Source of the DNA: Verrucomicrobiota bacterium
Lineage (GTDB): Bacteria; Verrucomicrobiota; Verrucomicrobiia; Limisphaerales; Fontisphaeraceae
Assembly (NCBI GenBank): GCA_037139415.1
Contig: JBAXGN010000075.1
Span: 1-33,569, forward strand
Length of the DNA: 33,569 bases
Reading direction: 5' to 3'
The notes under the pieces are model-generated. The model ran no database searches and was not told where the DNA came from. It saw only the letters and a list, made by a program, of their open reading frames with translations. Below, piece after piece: positions 9,378 to 17,816 of the stretch; within the stretch, counting starts at the first letter, position 1; each line of letters starts with the position of its first letter. A program made the translations under genes and the position numbers.

Positions 9378-9406
9378 TTGACAATTCTTTCGCCGTCTGC
9401 GAGTAT
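9378..9406 (+). promoter_or_regulatory. Possible sigma70-type promoter for the 81-residue gene
   Basis: A consensus TTGACA (9378-9383) is followed after 17 bp by GAGTAT (9401-9406), a poor -10 box. The ATG at 9412 lies only 5 nt further on, so a transcript from here would be leaderless. The -35 is perfect; the -10 is weak. Confidence 0.3.
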
Positions 9407-9411
9407 TGGGT

Positions 9412-9657
9412 ATGGAATCGCGTGACTTGTGGGCTGATCGAGTAAAGAAGCGTTTGGAATGCGCTGGGTTCAAAGTGACGTTCGATGACGCGACGTTGGC
9501 GTTCGAGCGAAAGAGAACGGAACGGCGTCGCGACCGCGAACTTCTAACTGGAGGTCAAGAGACGCCCGAGACGATCCAAAGAAGGAATTCTCTGTTTGGC
9601 GAAACTGCCGCGACATTTCGCATCTTGGACTACGGCGGACTTGCGAAGAAGAATTAA
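9412..9657 (+). CDS. Small charged hypothetical protein
   Basis: The frame opens at a TTG (9406), but ATG 9412 gives a better 81-residue protein (MESRDLWADRVKKRLECAGF at the start). It is hydrophilic and highly charged, with a helical ERKRTERRRDRELLTGG segment in the middle and a C-terminal RILDYGGLAKKN. I do not recognise a family. Codon and residue use look protein-like, unlike the antisense frames, and no other gene competes for the interval. There is no Shine-Dalgarno; a leaderless start is possible given the adjacent promoter-like hexamers. It lies between two REP-like palindromes. Confidence 0.4.
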   Translation: MESRDLWADRVKKRLECAGFKVTFDDATLAFERKRTERRRDRELLTGGQETPETIQRRNSLFGETAATFRILDYGGLAKKN

Positions 9658-9764
9658 ATGCCCAGCCAGTGTCGCCGGAAATGATGCCCGTTCCCCGCTG
9701 TGTGTCCGAGAAGGAAGCCCGCCTTATTTCGTCCCTCGCCCTACAGCCATTCTCAAATCCGGAA

Positions 9765-9780
9765 CAGACTTCCAAGTCTG
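9765..9780. repeat. Palindrome CAGACTTCCAAGTCTG
   Basis: A perfect 7-bp inverted repeat with a 2-nt centre sits in the 288-bp non-coding gap between the 81-residue gene and the thioredoxin-like gene. It looks like an interspersed REP-type hairpin rather than a terminator, since no T-tract follows on either strand. Nothing else in 9658-9945 is recognisable. Confidence 0.4.
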
Positions 9781-9945
9781 CTGCTTCTTATGCCAATCTT
9801 CGACCCGACATAGGTGAATCAGCAACGTTCATTTTCATTGACCGGAGGCGTCGGCCTGTGGATGGTCGGTGCCATGATAAATAACTGGTCATCGGAAACC
9901 ATGAATGAGAAGGGCGTTTGATAAATATTGTTCTGCGTATCACGT

Positions 9946-10320
9946 ATGAAGAAGAAGCTGCTCATAATCGGAATCCTTTTCGCTGTGGGGATTGTTGTTT
10001 TTCTGCTCTTTCGGAAGCCGAAGCTCGTCGATAAATCGGCAGCCACCTACACAGGCCGAATCGAAGATTACCGAGGCAACAAAAGGCTGATTGTGGTCTT
10101 CACGGCATCTTGGGCGAGTGTATGGAAGCTAACGGAGGAGACACTGAAGAGCCTTGATTTCACCCGATTTGATCTGTGCATCTTAGACGATGCGGTTGAT
10201 CGTCAGGAAATTAGACGCCATGGCATTACTCTTCTGCCAACGGTGGCTCTCGTGGAGGCTGGCCATCTTACGAAGCGCATCCAGAATATGACCAGCATTG
10301 AGCAGCTAAAGGACTGGTGA
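9946..10320 (+). CDS. Membrane-anchored thioredoxin-like protein without CXXC
   Basis: From ATG 9946 the protein has 124 residues; an earlier TTG at 9928 is less likely. Residues 1-22 (MKKKLLIIGILFAVGIVVFL) form a signal anchor. The rest follows the thioredoxin pattern: a strand RLIVVFTASWASVWKLTEETL (about 49-69), a middle FDLCILDDAVDRQEIRRHGI, then the cis-proline segment LLPTVALVEAG (about 97-107). The WCxxCK redox motif expected after the first strand is replaced by WASVWK, so both active-site cysteines are absent. A disulfide oxidoreductase role is therefore excluded as the protein stands; a binding or structural role is inferred. It stands alone, about 100 bp upstream of the DUF4304-like gene. 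Confidence 0.6.
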   Translation: MKKKLLIIGILFAVGIVVFLLFRKPKLVDKSAATYTGRIEDYRGNKRLIVVFTASWASVWKLTEETLKSLDFTRFDLCILDDAVDRQEIRRHGITLLPTVALVEAGHLTKRIQNMTSIEQLKDW

Positions 10321-10425
10321 TGAGATCACAGACAACCCGATGCAGCGAACCCGGTCATCGCGCTCCGGTTACAATCCACGTGTCCTGCAGGCCGCCATCG
10401 GGGAGCTGATCGTTCGACACTGACA

Positions 10426-11106
10426 ATGCGAGACACAACAGACATAGAACGGGAGGCGCATGCCGCCTTGTGCAACGGTGATTTTGCTCGTGTGCTGGCA
10501 TTGTTAGACGGACTCAAACGACCACTCACCACGAATGAGGCGGCGTATTTGGGATCAGCACTCCATTCTGAGGTGGACATGCCGCGTTCGGTCGCACTAC
10601 TTCAGCAAGCAGCCGACGCCGGACACTACATCGCCGCACGCAACCTTGTGCTCATGACAAGGGACAAGCGGTTCCCTACTTACTCGCCAAAACTGGCAGA
10701 GAAATACCATCGGCATGCAACCGCACTGTGGCAGGCTCCTTGGAAAGCATTCATGGGGATGGCTGTGGCCAGACTTAAGTCATTCGGTTTCCGAAAGCGG
10801 GAGTCGCTCTTCTGGCGCAGACGTGATGCGTTACACGTGATCGAGGTGCACAAGTCCCGGTGGAACTGCGATTTCGATATTCGACTTGGCCGGGACCTTT
10901 CGCCCGACATCGTGCCAAGGCACGTTGAGGAATGTAATGAGACCATAATGATGAAGATGATTGTTAGGGTTGGCGAAGCATTTGACTATACTTGTGGGTT
11001 TCAGGACCCTGAGATCCGTATGGATGACATGAACCGACTTCTTGAAGTAGTGGTGAACCGGGCAATCCCGTGGTTTGAGGGAGTGAAATTGGAGCGGAAC
11101 CGGTAA
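10426..11106 (+). CDS. DUF4304-like protein with N-terminal TPR/Sel1-type helices
   Basis: This 226-residue protein is cytoplasmic, with no signal peptide. The N-terminal half (about 5-75) contains helix pairs of the TPR/Sel1 kind (AALCNGDFARVLALLDGL, then SVALLQQAADAGHYIAARNL). The C-terminal half (about 112-200) resembles DUF4304, which is marked by an L/FGFRKR motif, then xxxIEVHKSRWNCDFDIRLG. DUF4304 proteins are widespread, often near polymorphic toxin or immunity loci, and have no established function. The gene ends with TAA at 11106; the frame of the GH2 protein opens at 11107, though its functional start is probably 114 bp downstream. No partner gene suggests a pathway. Confidence 0.55.
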   Translation: MRDTTDIEREAHAALCNGDFARVLALLDGLKRPLTTNEAAYLGSALHSEVDMPRSVALLQQAADAGHYIAARNLVLMTRDKRFPTYSPKLAEKYHRHATALWQAPWKAFMGMAVARLKSFGFRKRESLFWRRRDALHVIEVHKSRWNCDFDIRLGRDLSPDIVPRHVEECNETIMMKMIVRVGEAFDYTCGFQDPEIRMDDMNRLLEVVVNRAIPWFEGVKLERNR

Positions 11107-11220
11107 ATGCTCAGTACGGCGCTGAGCTGTTTTATGAGACAGCATCACCCCTTAGCCATTCCCTTTTCGCCCAGTTTTTCTTTCCCTTTTCCCGTGGGGC
11201 GGCTATTAAAGAACCCCGTT

Positions 11221-14064
11221 ATGCATTATCAACAATTCAGGATGGCCGCCCGAGTGGCCGGCGTGCTGGGCTTGCTGGCGGGGGCCGCGCTGGCCGCGCC
11301 GGGTTTCCAGACGCAGACGGTTTATCTCTCCGGCACCGGCGTGGAGGATGCCGTGCCGTGGAAGTTCCGCGTCAGCGAGGGCATGCGGGCGAATCAGCCG
11401 GGAACGATCCCGGTGCCCGGTTGCTGGGAGTTGCACGGGTACGGCGCGTACAGTTACGGGCACGACAAGGTGCAGCCGAATGAGGTGGGGTATTACGAGC
11501 GGGAGTTCGCGGCCCCGGCGGAGTGGCGCGGGCAGAGGGTGTTCCTGGTGTTCGACGGGGTGATGACGGATGCGGAGGTGAAGGTGAACGGCCAGGTGGC
11601 CGGGCCAGTGCATCAGGGGGCGTATTATCGCTTCAAGCACGAGATCACGGCGCTGCTGAAGTGGGGCGCGCCGAACACGCTGGAGGTGGTGGTACACAAG
11701 GAGTCCGCCAATGCGAGCGTGAACCGGGCCGAGCGGCGCGGGGATTATTGGAATTACAGCGGGATCTTTCGCCCGGTGTCGTTGCAGGTGGTGCCGCCGC
11801 AATTTGTGGAGCGCATGGCGATCCATGCTCAGGCGGATGGCGCGTTCACCATGCAGGTGTTCAGTGAAGGCAAGGCGGAGGCGGTGCGGGCGGAGATCCT
11901 GACGTTGCAGGATCAGCCGGTCGGCGAGGCGTTCCAGGCCGTGCTGGTCAGCGGCGGGCCCACGGTGCTCCAGACGCGCGTTAAGCAGCCGCAGACGTGG
12001 ACGGCAGAGACGCCAAATCTTTACAAGGTGCGCGTGAGCTTGCTGGCGGGTGGCCAGATCGTGCATCAGCGGGAGCAGCGGTTTGGCTTTCGCACGATGG
12101 AGGTGCGCGCCGGGGATGGCTTGTACGTGAACGGGAGCAAGGTGCGCCTCAAGGGCACGTGCCGGCATTCGTTTCACCCGGATTCCGGGCGGGCGTTGAG
12201 CCGGGCCATCAGCCGGGCGGACATCGAGTTGATGCAGGCGATGAATATGAACGCCGTGCGCATGTCGCATTACCCGCCCGACGAGCATTTCCTCGATCTG
12301 TGCGATGAACTGGGCATGTATGTGCTGGATGAACTCGCGGGCTGGCAGAAGTGTTACGACGCGGACATCGGGGCCAGGCTGCTGGAGGAGATGGTGACGC
12401 GCGATGTGAATCATCCGGCGATTCTTTTCTGGGATAATGGCAACGAGGGCGGCTGGAACACGGCGCTGGACACGCTGTTCGCCAAGTACGATCCCCAGCA
12501 ACGGCACGTGCTGCATCCGTGGGCGCTTTTTGGCGACGTGGATACCAAGCATTACGCGGTGTACAGCGCGGTGGTGAGCGCGTTGAACTCCAATCATATT
12601 TATATGCCCACGGAGTTCGTGCATGGTTTGTACGATGGCGGCCAGGGGGCGGGCCTGGAGGATTATTGGAACCTGATGCTCGCCAAGCCCAACTCGGCGG
12701 GCGGCTTCACCTGGGCGCTGGTGGATGAGGCGGTCAAGCGCACGGATCAGAACGGGCGGCTGGATGCCAATGGCAACCTGGCGCCGGACGGCATTGTCGG
12801 CCCGCATCGCGAGAAGGAGGGGAGTTTCTACACGATCCAGGAACTGTGGTCGCCGGTGCGGGTCCTGCTGAAGGAGTTGCCGGCCAATTTCGACGGCGCG
12901 GTGCCCGTGCATAACACGTATGCGTTCACGGATCTCTCCGCCTGCCGGTTTAGCTGGGCGCTGGTGCGGTTTCCCGCGCCGGACGCCGCGCCGGGACATC
13001 AGGTGATCGCGCAGGGCAATGCCCCCAGCCCCGCCGTCCCGCCCGATGGCAAGGGCGCAGTGAAACTCCCGCTGCCCGCCGATTGGCGGCAGGCGGACGC
13101 CTTGCGCTTTACCGCCACGAACCCGAACGGGCGCGAGTTGTGGACGTGGACCTGGCCGATCATCAAGGCGAGCAGCGTCTGCCAACGAATTGTGCCGCCC
13201 GCCGCTGGCAAAGCCGCCGGGCAATTGCGCGGGGAAAACATCGTGGTTCAGGCGGGCGACGCGGAGTTCCAGTTCTCCGCCAAGGATGGCTTGCTGCAAA
13301 AAGTGCTGCGCGGCGGCAACGCGTTTTCCTTGAGCAACGGCCCCGTGCTCGTGGCGGAGAATCAGCCGGAAGGCACGAAGAAATCCGGCGGCGACAAGAA
13401 GAAGGATGCCGCGAAGAATCCCAACCCAGCGCCCGCACCGGTGTTGGACGCCTCGACGCCGCGCACGGTGACGCATCACGCGGACGGCGGCGAGTACGTC
13501 ATCCGCGCAGACTATGACGGCCCGACGAAGTTCATCGAGTGGCGCGTCCGGGGCAATGGCTGGCTGCAATTGCGCTACGCGTATGCGTTGCAGGGCGAGT
13601 TCGATTGTTTTGGGGTCAGCTTCGATTATCCGGAGAGCCAGGTCAAAGCCGTGAAGTGGCTGGGGCAAGGGCCGTACCGCGTGTGGAAAAATCGCCTGGC
13701 CGGCACCACGCTGGACGTGCATCGCAAGAATTATAACGACACCCTCGCCGGGCAAACCTGGGAGTACCCGGAATTCAAAGGCTACCACGCCGGGTTGCGC
13801 TGGGCGGTGCTCGAAACCGGGGAAGGCCCGCTCACCGTCGTCGCCAATCAGGAGGATTTATTCCTGCGCCTGTTCACGCCCCAAACGCCCATCGAGCCGA
13901 AGAGCGCGCGGATGATCTTCCCGGCGGGCAACCTCTCGTTCCTGCACGCCATCGCCCCGATTGGAAATAAGTTCCACAAAGCCTCCGATACCGGCCCGAT
14001 GGGCATGAAGAACCAGGCCAGCGGCACGTACCAGGGCGAGGTGTTCTTGAAGTTCGGGCCGTGA
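11221..14064 (+). CDS. Secreted GH2 beta-galactosidase-family enzyme
   Basis: Starting at ATG 11221 the protein has 947 residues with a signal peptide (VAGVLGLLAGAALAAPG); the frame is open from 11107, but the extra 38 residues look untranslated. The N-terminal sugar-binding jelly roll contains PVPGCWELHGYG and YYEREF (about 60-100). An Ig-like domain follows, then the TIM barrel with KGTCRHSFHPD and MNMNAVRMSHYPPDEHFLDLCDE split over two strands. The acid/base is E409 in WDNGNEGGW and the nucleophile is E465 in MPTEF. A LacZ-type small-chain domain closes the protein (about 650-945), interrupted by a Lys-rich linker near residue 725. Family members cleave beta-galactosides or related beta-linked sugars; the exact substrate cannot be read from sequence. 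It may work with the GH27 enzyme on galactose-rich polymers. Confidence 0.9.
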   Translation: MHYQQFRMAARVAGVLGLLAGAALAAPGFQTQTVYLSGTGVEDAVPWKFRVSEGMRANQPGTIPVPGCWELHGYGAYSYGHDKVQPNEVGYYEREFAAPAEWRGQRVFLVFDGVMTDAEVKVNGQVAGPVHQGAYYRFKHEITALLKWGAPNTLEVVVHKESANASVNRAERRGDYWNYSGIFRPVSLQVVPPQFVERMAIHAQADGAFTMQVFSEGKAEAVRAEILTLQDQPVGEAFQAVLVSGGPTVLQTRVKQPQTWTAETPNLYKVRVSLLAGGQIVHQREQRFGFRTMEVRAGDGLYVNGSKVRLKGTCRHSFHPDSGRALSRAISRADIELMQAMNMNAVRMSHYPPDEHFLDLCDELGMYVLDELAGWQKCYDADIGARLLEEMVTRDVNHPAILFWDNGNEGGWNTALDTLFAKYDPQQRHVLHPWALFGDVDTKHYAVYSAVVSALNSNHIYMPTEFVHGLYDGGQGAGLEDYWNLMLAKPNSAGGFTWALVDEAVKRTDQNGRLDANGNLAPDGIVGPHREKEGSFYTIQELWSPVRVLLKELPANFDGAVPVHNTYAFTDLSACRFSWALVRFPAPDAAPGHQVIAQGNAPSPAVPPDGKGAVKLPLPADWRQADALRFTATNPNGRELWTWTWPIIKASSVCQRIVPPAAGKAAGQLRGENIVVQAGDAEFQFSAKDGLLQKVLRGGNAFSLSNGPVLVAENQPEGTKKSGGDKKKDAAKNPNPAPAPVLDASTPRTVTHHADGGEYVIRADYDGPTKFIEWRVRGNGWLQLRYAYALQGEFDCFGVSFDYPESQVKAVKWLGQGPYRVWKNRLAGTTLDVHRKNYNDTLAGQTWEYPEFKGYHAGLRWAVLETGEGPLTVVANQEDLFLRLFTPQTPIEPKSARMIFPAGNLSFLHAIAPIGNKFHKASDTGPMGMKNQASGTYQGEVFLKFGP

Positions 14065-14144
14065 GCGAGTTCCAACCGTGACCTCGAACCGCCGTTGAAG
14101 CAGTTTGTGGAAGCCCAGGCTCAATCCGAACTGAAATTTTGAGA

Positions 14145-14371
14145 AATCCATCCTAAAATGCCAATTTTGTGCCAAAAAGGCACAGGAACGTGCAAAATTA
14201 GCGAAAAAGCTGGGGTTCTGAACCCCAACGCTGGGGTTCCGAGCTCCGACTTCGGAGCAAAAAGGTCCGAAACCGGGGCTCAGAGCCTCGAAGCTGGAGC
14301 AAAAAGCCTCGACTTCGGACCTCGGAACTCCGAATTCGGAGCTAAAAGGTCCGGCTTCGGAGTTCGGAGCT
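14145..14371. repeat. 21-bp-period palindromic array (array A) with flanking core
   Basis: Between the convergent GH2 and argB genes, at least eight consecutive 21-bp units run from 14204 to 14371 with no indel. Units 14246, 14330 and 14351 show the consensus best, beginning CCGACTTCGGAGCAAAAA, CCGAATTCGGAGCTAAAA and CCGGCTTCGGAG. Many units contain inverted repeats, for example CTCCGAATTCGGAG (14328-14341) and GGGGTTCTGAACCCC. The unit is a multiple of three, and one plus-strand frame would read heptapeptides close to SDFGAKR. A core of about 35 bp at 14145-14181 (CCATC, AAAATG, AATTTTG, CCAAAAAGG in order) lies on the left and resembles the edge of the array near 30.7 kb. The array may also act as a bidirectional terminator. 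Confidence 0.85.
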
Positions 14372-14433
14372 GGGGAAAATTCCTTCCTGCGGTTGCAGTT
14401 CGGAGGCGGAGCGGGCCGGTTGAGGCGGCGGAT

Positions 14434-15309
14434 CTACAGCACCACTTCGGTACCGATGCCTTTGTCGGTGAAGATTTCGAGCATCACGGCATGGGGCACC
14501 CGGCCATCTACGAAGGAGACTTTGTCCACGCCGGACTTGATGGCCGCCACGGCGCTGTCCACCTTGGGGATCATGCCCTTGTCCACGATGCCCTTTTCCT
14601 TGAGCTTCGGCACTTCGCTGATGCGCAGGTGAGGGATGACGGTCGCGGGGTCTTTGGGATCACGCATGAGACCGGGCACGTCGCTCATGAAAACCAAGCG
14701 CTTGGCCTTGAGCGCGATGGCCGCCATGGCCGCCGCCACGTCCGCGTTGCAGTTGTAAATCTTCCCATCCACGCCGCGCGCAGTGGGGCTGATGACGGGG
14801 GTGATGCCTTTGGCGATGCATTCGAGCAGCGGCGCGGTGTTGACGCCGGTGACTTCGCCGACGAAGCCGATGTCCAGCTTTTCGCCCTTGGGACCTTTGA
14901 GAAACATCTTTTTGCAGGTGAAGATGTCCGGGCCGGCAAAGCCCTTGGCCTGGCCGCCGAGCGTCTGGATGGTGCGCACGACTTCCGGGTTGATCTCGCG
15001 CGAGAGAACCTGGTCCACAATGTTGACCGTGGCTTCATCCGTGACCCGCTGCCCCTGGATGAACGTGGCCTGCAAGCCCGCCTTCTCCATGGCGCGGGTG
15101 ATCGCCTTGCCGCCGCCGTGCACCACCACCGGGTCAATGCCCACGGCTTCGAGAAACACGATGTCGCGCGCCACGCCGTTGCGCACTTCCTGGTCCGGCG
15201 AATCCATGAAACTGCCGCCGTATTTCACCACGAACGTGGCACGGTCATACTTCTGAATGTACGGCAGCGCTTCCAACAGCGTATGCGCTTTGAGAATCAA
15301 TTCCTTCAT
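14434..15309 (-). CDS. argB: Acetylglutamate kinase
   Basis: ArgB phosphorylates N-acetyl-L-glutamate with ATP, the second step of arginine biosynthesis, in the cytoplasm. The 291-residue length is usual. The amino-acid kinase fold is marked by FVVKYGGSFMDS (K29, phosphate binding), PVVVHGGGKAIT (about 60-71, substrate and ATP binding), GQRVTDEATV, a MAAIALKAKRLVFMSDVPGL segment late in the protein, and a C-terminal FVDGRVPHAVMLEIF. The N-terminal helix of about 20 residues resembles that of arginine-sensitive ArgB proteins, so feedback inhibition by arginine is possible. The gene follows argJ on the same strand after 36 bp, so the two are probably co-transcribed. Array A lies just beyond its stop codon. 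Confidence 0.96.
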   Translation of the reverse strand: MKELILKAHTLLEALPYIQKYDRATFVVKYGGSFMDSPDQEVRNGVARDIVFLEAVGIDPVVVHGGGKAITRAMEKAGLQATFIQGQRVTDEATVNIVDQVLSREINPEVVRTIQTLGGQAKGFAGPDIFTCKKMFLKGPKGEKLDIGFVGEVTGVNTAPLLECIAKGITPVISPTARGVDGKIYNCNADVAAAMAAIALKAKRLVFMSDVPGLMRDPKDPATVIPHLRISEVPKLKEKGIVDKGMIPKVDSAVAAIKSGVDKVSFVDGRVPHAVMLEIFTDKGIGTEVVL

Positions 15310-15345
15310 AATCGTCGCGAGTAAGATTGAAATGCCGCGTGCGCC

Positions 15346-16674
15346 TCAGCCGCCGAGCGCGGAGGGGTTGCTCACGTCGCCTTTGTTGAAGTCCACGTAT
15401 TCCTCCGTGAGGTCGCACGTGTACATCACTGCGCTGGCGGAGCCGAGATTCAACTGGATGTGCAACTCAAACTCGCGCCCGGCCACGGCGGCGCACAAGG
15501 TCTTGAACGGCGTACTCGTCGGCTGCCCGCGCTTGAGTGAATAGATCAACTTGCGCGTCCCCGGCGCGCTGTAGGCGATGTCCACCTTGTTCTCGACCAC
15601 CTTTGCGGCGGAATAACCCAACGCGTCAATGATGCGGCCCCAGTTCGGGTCGCCGCCAAACCAACTGGTCTTGACCAGCGCACTGTTGGCGACTGCCCGT
15701 GCGGCGGCATCCGCGTCGGTAAATGATTTTGCGCCGTTGACGCGGACCGTGATGAAGCGGGTGACGCCTTCCCCGTCGCGCACAATCTTCTTGGCGAGTT
15801 CGAGGCAGACATGGTTGAGCGCCGCCTGGAAGATCGCGAGGTCTTTGGAGTTGCCGGCCTTCAGCACCGGGTTCTCCGCGAGCCCGTTGGCCAGCACCAC
15901 CACGGTGTCGTTGGTGCTCATGTCGCCGTCCACCGTGATGCGGTTGAAACTGTGGGACACTGCCTCCTGCAACGCGGCTTTCAAGGCCTTGCCCTCGATG
16001 GCGGCATCGGTGGTGACAAAGCAAAGCATCGTGGCGTGGAGCGGCTGCGACGCGGGACGCGCGCCGGTGGGGCTCATGCCCGGCTGGATCATGCCGGCGC
16101 CTTTGCACATGCCGCCGATGCGGACGGTCTTGCCGCCCAGCTTGAACTCCACGGCGATCTGCTTGGGCTTGGTGTCGCTGGTCATGATGGCCTCGGCAGC
16201 CTCATCGGCGTGCTCCGGCTGCGGCCCGAGGATTTGGGCTGCGGCGAGGATGCCTTGCTTCACATTGGCCATCGGCATGGTGACGCCAATGCGCCCGGTA
16301 GAAGCCACCAGCACTTGTTCTACTGGCAGGTGAAATTGGTTGGCCGCAATCTGCGCCATCAGGCGGGCATCCTTGAGACCTTGCGCTCCGGTGCAGGCGT
16401 TGGCGTTGCCGGAGTTGACCACGATGGCCTGGGCCGTGCCACCCCGGAGATGCTCGACGCACACCTTGACGGGCGCGGCGCACACCTGGTTGGTGGTGAA
16501 CATGCCGGCGGCGGTGGCTGGCACTTCCGAGACGATCAGCGCCAGATCGCGCTTCTTGCCTTTGTTGGACCCCTTGCCGGTGCCCAACCGTTTGATGTCG
16601 CAAAATACGCCTGACGCCAAAAAGCCGCGCGGAGCAGTCACCGCGCCGGAGATTTCTTTGAATCCTTTGCTCAT
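15346..16674 (-). CDS. argJ: Bifunctional glutamate N-acetyltransferase / ornithine acetyltransferase
   Basis: ArgJ transfers acetyl from N-acetylornithine to glutamate, giving the cyclic arginine pathway; many members also use acetyl-CoA. The 442-residue precursor self-cleaves before a nucleophilic threonine into alpha and beta chains. Family marks include AIVVNSGNANACTG (about 83-96), ASTGRIGVTMPM, GGMCKGAGMIQP (187-198), then ATMLCFVTTDA with the predicted nucleophile T215, DGDMSTNDTV and NWGRIIDALGY. Thirteen residues (SPTGARPASQPLH, 201-213) lie between GMIQPGM and ATML, where the enzymes I know run MxPxMATML directly. An AGAGG upstream of ATG 16674 can serve as ribosome binding site. 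It leads the argJ-argB pair. Confidence 0.95.
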   Translation of the reverse strand: MSKGFKEISGAVTAPRGFLASGVFCDIKRLGTGKGSNKGKKRDLALIVSEVPATAAGMFTTNQVCAAPVKVCVEHLRGGTAQAIVVNSGNANACTGAQGLKDARLMAQIAANQFHLPVEQVLVASTGRIGVTMPMANVKQGILAAAQILGPQPEHADEAAEAIMTSDTKPKQIAVEFKLGGKTVRIGGMCKGAGMIQPGMSPTGARPASQPLHATMLCFVTTDAAIEGKALKAALQEAVSHSFNRITVDGDMSTNDTVVVLANGLAENPVLKAGNSKDLAIFQAALNHVCLELAKKIVRDGEGVTRFITVRVNGAKSFTDADAAARAVANSALVKTSWFGGDPNWGRIIDALGYSAAKVVENKVDIAYSAPGTRKLIYSLKRGQPTSTPFKTLCAAVAGREFELHIQLNLGSASAVMYTCDLTEEYVDFNKGDVSNPSALGG

Positions 16675-16786
16675 ATACGTGCCTCTTTGTTAAGGTACAC
16701 AAGCATGAAACGCAAAGCAAAAGATGAGCCACATGAATTTTTCATAAAACCGACATTAAGGAAAGGCGTTCCCCCTCTATTACTCC

Positions 16787-17737
16787 TTATGGTATGATCC
16801 GCAGTGGTTTATCCAACTCCAGAACTTTGGTGACCTGGTTAGTCGGTGATACCACAACCGTGATCACCACTGAAGTGCTCCCGATGTGCTCGCAACGAAG
16901 ACTGTATTTGGTTTCGCCGTTTGCATCAGTCATCGCTTTTTGTTCGCCGATATTGAAACTCACCTCATTAATCGTCACTGATTTCCTGCCATTAATCCTT
17001 TGCAGGCACAATTCCATGGATTGCGGCGGCATGATGTTGCAGGTATTACTCGCTTGTGCAAAGATAGGTGCTGGCAGGTTGGTGACCATGAGTCCAGTGC
17101 TTATGTCGAACATATAAGTTCCCCCAGTGTTGGTGATGCCAACTTTTATATTCAAGGTTCCCGCAGGTGGTGGATTAAAGCCGTCAGCCATCTCTACGCT
17201 CAGAAGGTTGCGTGTGTCATCAAATTGCCACGACTCAAACCAATATCGCCGACGCTCACCCAGTTGCAAAATATCCACGTTGGTTATCAGCTCACTTATC
17301 TGGTACTGCTTGACCTCTCTGCCTTTTCGGTAAAACACCAGAGCCAATGTCCAACGATCATCATCAACAAAAGGAAAGGATCCTTGTGCTGCAATACATT
17401 CACCATCCCGTGACACTTCAATATTTTGTGCATACCAAGCAACAGTCCACAACGGATTTGTTGCTCCATTATTAAAATAGAGGCCGGATCGGGGGTATCG
17501 CGCATATAACTGGTCATTTGTTTTGCGATACTTATCCGGGACCAGCATGACGAAAAGGTATTTTCCATCCTTGGTGGTTTTACAATATGACGAAGGCCAT
17601 GCGGTTCTCGCATTCAGAAAGTTGAGGCTCATGGTAAAGGCAACAAACCATGCAACCCAGCCCCCATGTCTTCCATCCGTCTTAATCTGACATGTTACGG
17701 CTGCCAAAATTTGTTTTAGCCACGAGCGCATAATCAC
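16787..17737 (-). CDS. Hypothetical exported protein
   Basis: This 316-residue protein is not assigned to a family. A hydrophobic stretch (about 25-42, GGWVAWFVAFTMSLNFLNA) can act as an uncleaved anchor or as a signal peptide after an unusually long basic N-region; a start at Met3 is also possible. The rest is beta-rich and soluble. It includes a kinetic-propeller-like opening with SSYCKTTKDGKYLFVMLVPD, a DDDRWTLALVFYRKG strand, a mid segment AGTLNIKVGITNTGGTYMFD and a C-terminal sandwich ending VTKVLELDKPLRIIP. GC is somewhat lower than in argJ and sppA. It sits alone between these housekeeping genes, with 112 bp to argJ. I cannot propose a function. Confidence 0.6.
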   Translation of the reverse strand: MIMRSWLKQILAAVTCQIKTDGRHGGWVAWFVAFTMSLNFLNARTAWPSSYCKTTKDGKYLFVMLVPDKYRKTNDQLYARYPRSGLYFNNGATNPLWTVAWYAQNIEVSRDGECIAAQGSFPFVDDDRWTLALVFYRKGREVKQYQISELITNVDILQLGERRRYWFESWQFDDTRNLLSVEMADGFNPPPAGTLNIKVGITNTGGTYMFDISTGLMVTNLPAPIFAQASNTCNIMPPQSMELCLQRINGRKSVTINEVSFNIGEQKAMTDANGETKYSLRCEHIGSTSVVITVVVSPTNQVTKVLELDKPLRIIP

Positions 17738-17816
17738 TACACTTTGGTTTCAAAGCAAAGCCAGAACCAATACAACGAACCCTCGCTGCTCATGCCTTTT
17801 GCGCCTTGGCGCCAAA

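Noticed and set aside
11206-13788. Long open frame of 860 codons on the minus strand
   Set aside because: It is antisense to the GH2 gene, reads His/Arg/Pro-rich low-complexity protein and has no domain; it results from high GC at the third codon position.
14158-15324. 388-codon plus-strand open frame starting in array A
   Set aside because: Its first 70 codons are the heptapeptide reading of the repeat and the rest is antisense to argB. Translation of the repeat part is not excluded, but no independent protein is supported.
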